A stretch of 64,000 nt of DNA from Sipunculus nudus (taxonomy: Eukaryota; Annelida; Sipuncula; Golfingiida; Sipunculidae), in the NCBI GenBank assembly GCA_026874595.1, contig CM049310.1, forward strand, positions 55,183,058 through 55,247,057. Reading direction: 5' to 3'. The notes under the pieces are model-generated. The model worked only from the letters and a program-made list of their open reading frames with translations, searched no databases and was not told the origin of the DNA. Below, in pieces: positions 59,316-64,000 of the stretch; the first letter of the stretch is position 1; each line of letters begins with the position of its first letter. Both the position numbers and the translations under genes were made by a program.

Positions 59316-61770
59316 GGGACAGAGAGATAGTTTATATGTAGCACCAATTATCCTCACTCATACCTTTGTATGCTATTATGCACTTACAAATCACAATTTT
59401 TCCGAAACCTCTTCCGAAGCCCACTTTCTTTTTCACCTTCTCTCGCGTGTTTATCCATTGAAACTGATTTACAAAACATGATACATATTAATGACAAAAA
59501 TCATTCCGAAAGAGATATGTTTTATTCTAGTTGAAATGATGTAGGAGTTGGAGATTTTCCAAGTGCAAGGAACCTGTGGCTGACACGACTAAACCTGACA
59601 ATTTTGACGGAAGCACTGTGGTGCCGAGAATGAATAATATTAAACTCTTTTAAACTTTATTCTGTATAATTGTGCCTATTTTGTAAATAGTTTATGTAAT
59701 TTCCACAAGGTAATTTTACTCCTCAAACTGATTATTTGTGACTAATGTGTTCTACAAAACTAGGTACATGCACGGCTAGATAACTGACATTACGGTAGGA
59801 TTTCATGTGGATTCATTAAGATACAAATGTATGATACGCATATGAGGAAAACTAGTACATTTACTCCTTATTTAGATATATATTTATCTATATCTAAGTT
59901 TTAGGGAAAGTAGGTGTCCAACCAAAAAAAAAAACCCTATAAACCTTAAAAAAAGTCCCAAGGTCCGGAAAGTGAGGGGGGAGGGGGTTCAGAATTTGCA
60001 AAAATTGGTCTGAAACACTTAAAAAAAGGTTCTGGGCGCTGAACCCATCCCCCTGGATCCGCTTTTGCTGCTAACCAGGTATGCATATCCCCGTTTCTTT
60101 TTTTAGTAACAGCTTCCTTGCCTTAAAACATACATTTATGTATCTTTCATATCTCCCTTGCATCGATTTCTTTTTTATGTGTTCGAAAATCTGATTGTCC
60201 ACTTGTCCTTATCTGATAGCAAATGTAAACACAACTGACCTGGTATTCAAGGTAGACCTTCCGATGTATGAATTTCTTGCCACGCGAACGGCGCCACAAA
60301 ATAAATGTTAACATTTTTGTACATATCTTATTGAGACAGAATCCCACTGAAACTTAAATTTAATCTTTTACCCATTTAATACATCCCCCTCCCCCGATGA
60401 AAAGCCCGGTAACCGGGCTTATCAGTTAGTTCTTTTTTGAAGTTCTAGCAAAATCGGGCCTGACCTACACTGGCGTTAAGCTGGATAAAGTCAAGGTTAT
60501 TTGCCAATTAGCTTGCATAGTAGGCAGGCGATTTTTCTCCGCAGGTGGCGTCACCTGATGACAGGTATTGTAAATCCAAATCAGACTTGTTTACACAAAG
60601 ATTACGCCCCGGTGGTCATGATTGTCTTTTTTTTGGTTATCTTTATTTATTTATGATCCTTTATATGAACTTTACGCCAACAATAGGAAGACGGTGCAGC
60701 AACTCTATTGGAAATGTACCAGTCATCTGGAAGATTAAATATTGCTGATAAGAGAGTCATATTTGTTTTACAAATTACGTTCTTTTGCGGCAAACACTTT
60801 TTCACACTAGCTTGTAACTAAAAACACACTGGACGATATCATGCTATTTTTAAGAGGTATTACGTGGTACTCCGGTTTCTCTTTATTAACACAAAGGACA
60901 TGTCCTTGGTTGAGACACCTGGTGATATCCTCGAAAGAGTCAAGCCGTGATATGGTTTTTGATCTTTGTGTAGAGACTGATTGGAAGACTGTGCCCCACA
61001 GTCGTGTTTCACTTCAAACAAATGCGCATTTCGGGGAATCCTCGGTGGTATGACCGAGCCTGATTGATGCCAGGGTATTCGTGTGTAACCTCGCTATCAA
61101 GTTGCTGACTTCCCGACGGTGCTGTCAATCAAATTCAAATGTAACAACAATAGCTCTTGGGCGTTGTTCGCGTGGCTAGTATCATTAAACGTTGAAACGG
61201 AAACAAAACGGAAGTGTTATAGGACCTGTTATTTGATAAGTGTATACATAAACAAGACCAGACCATCCTTGCGATGTAATTGTATTTTCTCTAACAACAT
61301 GCATCATGTGTGGAAAAGATTCCGTTACAACACAGCATATTTGAAAATATCATAGCCTGTTTGTTGAAATACCTGGCAACACAAATGGGTTATATGCAAC
61401 TGGCAGCCATGTCCTGCGAACACAGGAAATATTTCAGAATGAAATATCCTATCCCATCGGACATATAAGCAGGGACATACACGGTGCATTTACTCTGTGG
61501 GTGACACCATTCATGTTTACAGAATAATAACAGTTGCCTATTGCAATCTTCGGTTTTATATAGGCTTACTTTGCCACATGACCAACTTAAGCTTTCAATA
61601 ACTCTACCAAAATTCAATGTACACCATCTATTCAATTGAGATAATACTATTCTAAGATTATTCTTATGACATGTTAAACAATTCAGCTTGACAATTTTTA
61701 CAAAAAAAAGAGTATTTAGAGTATTTGTTTAGAGTATTGGCTGAAAGAGGCTTAAATTACTAGTTTTCCC
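58449..61770. other. Intron or intergenic DNA
   Basis: Contains (AAT)n at 59279-59315, a perfect hairpin AAGCCCGGT-A-ACCGGGCTT at 60402-60420, and a CCTGGATCCGC hAT-end-like motif at 60052. No further exon was recognised. Confidence 0.4.
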
Positions 61771-62640
61771 TCCGTAGAAAAAAACAAAAACCTCAGTTTC
61801 GAATAGGAGTAATTTGACCAAAATTTGCAAAAAAATATGGTGATGCTAGTTCATGCCCTTTCTGGGATTGTAATGTTAATAAGTTTCTTGCCCAAAACGC
61901 AAAAATAAATAAAAGTTAAAATTCCTGTAACTCCGCCAAAATTTACCAAAATGGAACCATTTGAAGAAACCTGAAAGAGATACTCTTAGGAATTGTTTGT
62001 GTGAAATATTTAAGAATTGTTGCATGATTTGGAGAAGAAGAATTTTTGGGGGGGCCTTTCAAGCTTTTATACCAATTAAATGTAAGTCGCTGCATGTGGC
62101 GCCACAAAAAGTAAGTCCCACAACATTTGGCTGTGACAGATTTTGTATGGTATTTGGTGATGCCAGCTCCTGCTATTCCTGAGAGATTATGGGTTAGTGA
62201 ACAGCAGACGGATGACCCCGAACAGAATAAAAAATGTAAAGGCAGGTGGCGCTACAAAAACCTCAGTTTCAAATATCAGTCCCGTGACCACCGGGATATA
62301 ATTTGGTGATGACAGATCGAGCCTTTTCTGAGACTGTAATTTTAGTATGCTTATTAGGCCAAATGATTTACTTCAGCTTCCTGTATCTCGGCCAAAAATC
62401 AATAAACTGGAACCATTCAAACAAACTTGAGAGAGCTCATTCATCGAATCGTTTCTGTGAGATATTAAACAATTTGGCTTGAAAGTTTCAGAGAAGATAA
62501 TATTTTTACCAGTTTTTCTAGCTTTGAACCTGTAAAATGTAGATAAATGTAGACGGCGCCGAATAGCATGGAATATCGAACACACGACGGCGGGCGGTGG
62601 ACGGACGACGCTGCTCCATCGCATAAGCTCACGGGTTAAT
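61771..62640 (-). repeat. Mollusc-type repeat with units of about 460 bp
   Basis: Two diverged direct copies are visible. AACCTCAGTTTCGAATA...GGTGATG at about 61791 matches AACCTCAGTTTCAAATA...GGTGATG at 62259. Likewise CCTGTAACTCCGCCAAAA at 61924 matches CCTGTATCTCGGCCAAAA at about 62381. It ends GGACGGACGACGCTGC with GAGCTTATG in inverse (62610-62632), resembling the terminal region of mollusc repeats read on the minus strand. GTGGCGCCAC occurs at 62097. Confidence 0.55.
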
Positions 62641-63118
62641 AAACGACATTCGCGGTGAGGGACAAATGTGGTTAAGCCAATGAGAGGGAATTGTGTATGG
62701 TGATTTGTCGCATGTAAATTTAGACTTCAAAGAATTGTCTGAAGAATCTCCGATCAGGTTTTCTCACGTGTTGTGGATATAAAATAGGGAAAGCCACCGT
62801 TACGACAGATCGCAAAGGGCTATTGGAAAAAAAATTGTACATCCATATCAGAAAAACCGTGTTAAAGTGACGGTACTCTCTTTAATTTAAGACATATTGA
62901 ATGCATTATAACTCATGCCGAGATGTAAGGATGTAAACAAATGGCACCGGGCTTTTAATACCTGGTCAAAATTAAACATCTTGTAGATTAATTGCCCACA
63001 GCTTATATACCTGATGAACTTTATTCGATTATGGGTTAAGTTTTGTAACATTAATGTTAAACTTGGGTAATTAACAAGTCGGTACTTGATAAAGGGGTGG
63101 TACTTGGCCGCTACCGTA
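62641..63118. other. Intergenic DNA
   Basis: Nothing was recognised. The minus-strand frame at 62887-63222 runs into the MITE and is not a gene. Confidence 0.4.
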
Positions 63119-63928
63119 GGCCAAAAAATTAAAAAGGTATGGTTCTCAGGCTCTTTGTTTTGAGATAACAATGCGGGCGGGCGGTATTTTATTATGCCCC
63201 CGCCACAAAGTGGCCGGGGCATATAGTTTTACCCATGTCTGTCATTCCGTCCTTCCGTCCTTCCGAAATCAAACAGTTGTACGGACTTTTTTTCGCAATG
63301 CCTGCAGATATTGGCCTGATTTTTGGTGTGTGGGCAGATATAGACCAGTTACAGATCGAGATCGCGTTTTGTCCCGGTTTACCTACTTTTGACCGTTTTA
63401 CGTCTCCTAAACTAAGAAAATTTCATGAAAAATAGAAATTTTCATGAAAAATACACATGTACGGACTTTTTTTCGCAATGCCTGCAGATATTGGCCTGAT
63501 TTTTGATGTGTAGGCAGATAATGACCAGTTACAGATTGAGTTCGCATTTCGTCCTGGTTGACCTACTTTTGACCGTTTTACGGCTCCTAAACTTAGAAAA
63601 TTTCATGAAAAATAGAAATTTTCAAGACCATACGATACCTCCTGAACTAAAAAAAAATTTCAAAATTTAACAAATGTTTCTAATTTGCCCCAGGCGGGGG
63701 CATTCGTGTCGTTCCGACACATCTAGTTTTTGACTTATGATCAGGGAAAAAATGAAAATAACAGTTTTTCTGCTAAAGGGGTAAAAACACTACATAACAA
63801 AGTAATCGTATCAAAATTGTATTATTTTATATTCTTGTAGGATGAACACCAAAATAAAACATTTTTGATGCGGGGGGTTAAAATTGATGCCGGCGATGCC
63901 TGAGTACCATACCTTTTATTGTTTGGCC
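63119..63928 (+). mobile_element. MITE, GGCCAAAA family, split by a nested element
   Basis: The left part (63119-63193) begins GGCCAAAAAATT and holds AGGTATGGTTCTCAGGC. The right part (63728-63928) has CACTACATAACAAAG and TGCCTGAGTACCATACC and ends TTTGGCC, followed by TTA. Removing 63194-63727 leaves a MITE of about 276 bp collinear with the copy at 11660. The left flanking triplet is GTA rather than TTA. Confidence 0.8.
63194..63727 (+). mobile_element. Helentron-like non-autonomous element nested in the MITE
   Basis: Starts ATGCCCCCGCC (63194-63204). The exact inverse GGCGGGGGCAT lies at 63693-63703, followed by hairpin GTGTCG-TTC-CGACAC (63706-63720) and CTAGT (63723-63727). The 5' end is itself a hairpin (GCCCCCGCCAC/GTGGCCGGGGC). 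Inside are CCTTCCGTCCTTCCG and two 180-bp tandem copies starting ACGGACTTTTTTTCGCAATG at 63281 and 63461. The frames at 63171-63435 are repeat translations. Confidence 0.75.
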
Positions 63929-64000
63929 TTATTTATGATTGATAATGGAATAATATTATTTTAATTATGACACCTTAAGAGTGTAAAAATGATTGAAATA

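Noticed and set aside
60402-60420. Hairpin resembling a bacterial intrinsic terminator
   Set aside because: The sequence is eukaryotic and no U-run context is meaningful; more likely a repeat end or chance.

Overview
The window reads as nuclear DNA of an invertebrate, most likely a marine mollusc and probably a bivalve. It is AT-rich, has almost no long open frames, and carries many (AT)n tracts, tandem and inverted repeats, and non-LTR and DNA transposon remains. The mollusc call rests on repeats I recognise from bivalve genomes: elements with AGGTCAAAGGTCA-type units, the ATGCCCCCGCC element, and the ACGTCCCGTC hairpin start. It is an inference; no host gene settles it. Nothing supports a bacterial, viral or organellar origin, so short frames with GTG/TTG starts carry no weight.

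Layout. 1-724: left part of a repeat in minus orientation. 5.7-8.1 kb: three non-autonomous DNA elements and a GTCGTA-rich repeat block. 10.28-11.25 kb: plus-strand non-LTR reverse transcriptase pseudogene. 14.0-16.5 kb: PIF/Harbinger element with TTA target duplications and a broken transposase. 18.2-22.3 kb: segment between inverted arrays of an ACCGATAATGTAA motif, enclosing a repeat split by a tRNA-derived SINE. 23.9-31.6 kb: minus-strand L1-like LINE (ORF1, endonuclease, reverse transcriptase), interrupted by a 396-bp hAT-type element in ORF1 and by a 4.1-kb insertion in ORF2. 32.5-32.9 kb: a MITE, followed by a Tigger-like transposase remnant at 33.1-33.4 kb. 34.3-37.1 kb: nested repeats with a 339-bp satellite. 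43.4-45.2 kb: 276-bp tandem units rich in GGTGGCGCCACC. 46.26-46.60 kb: perfect 172-bp tandem duplication. 49.4-52.2 kb: 1.4-kb tandem segmental duplication; one copy has a MITE and the other looks like the empty site. 61.8-63.9 kb: more repeats, including a Helentron-like element inside a MITE.

Host coding signal is limited to 53-58.5 kb. A candidate first exon with a hydrophobic leader and a strong splice donor lies at 53.37-53.56 kb, and a phase-compatible 39-bp exon at 56.62 kb. A CRE plus TATA promoter with a short coding first exon lies at 58.19-58.45 kb. I cannot name these genes.

The main story is layered transposition. Target duplications, interrupted reading frames and an empty paralogous site allow several events to be ordered. 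I found no convincing new biochemical system. The most unusual features are several unrelated repeat families sharing a hairpin-plus-CTAGT 3' end, and the inverted ACCGATAATG arrays, whose element class I do not recognise.
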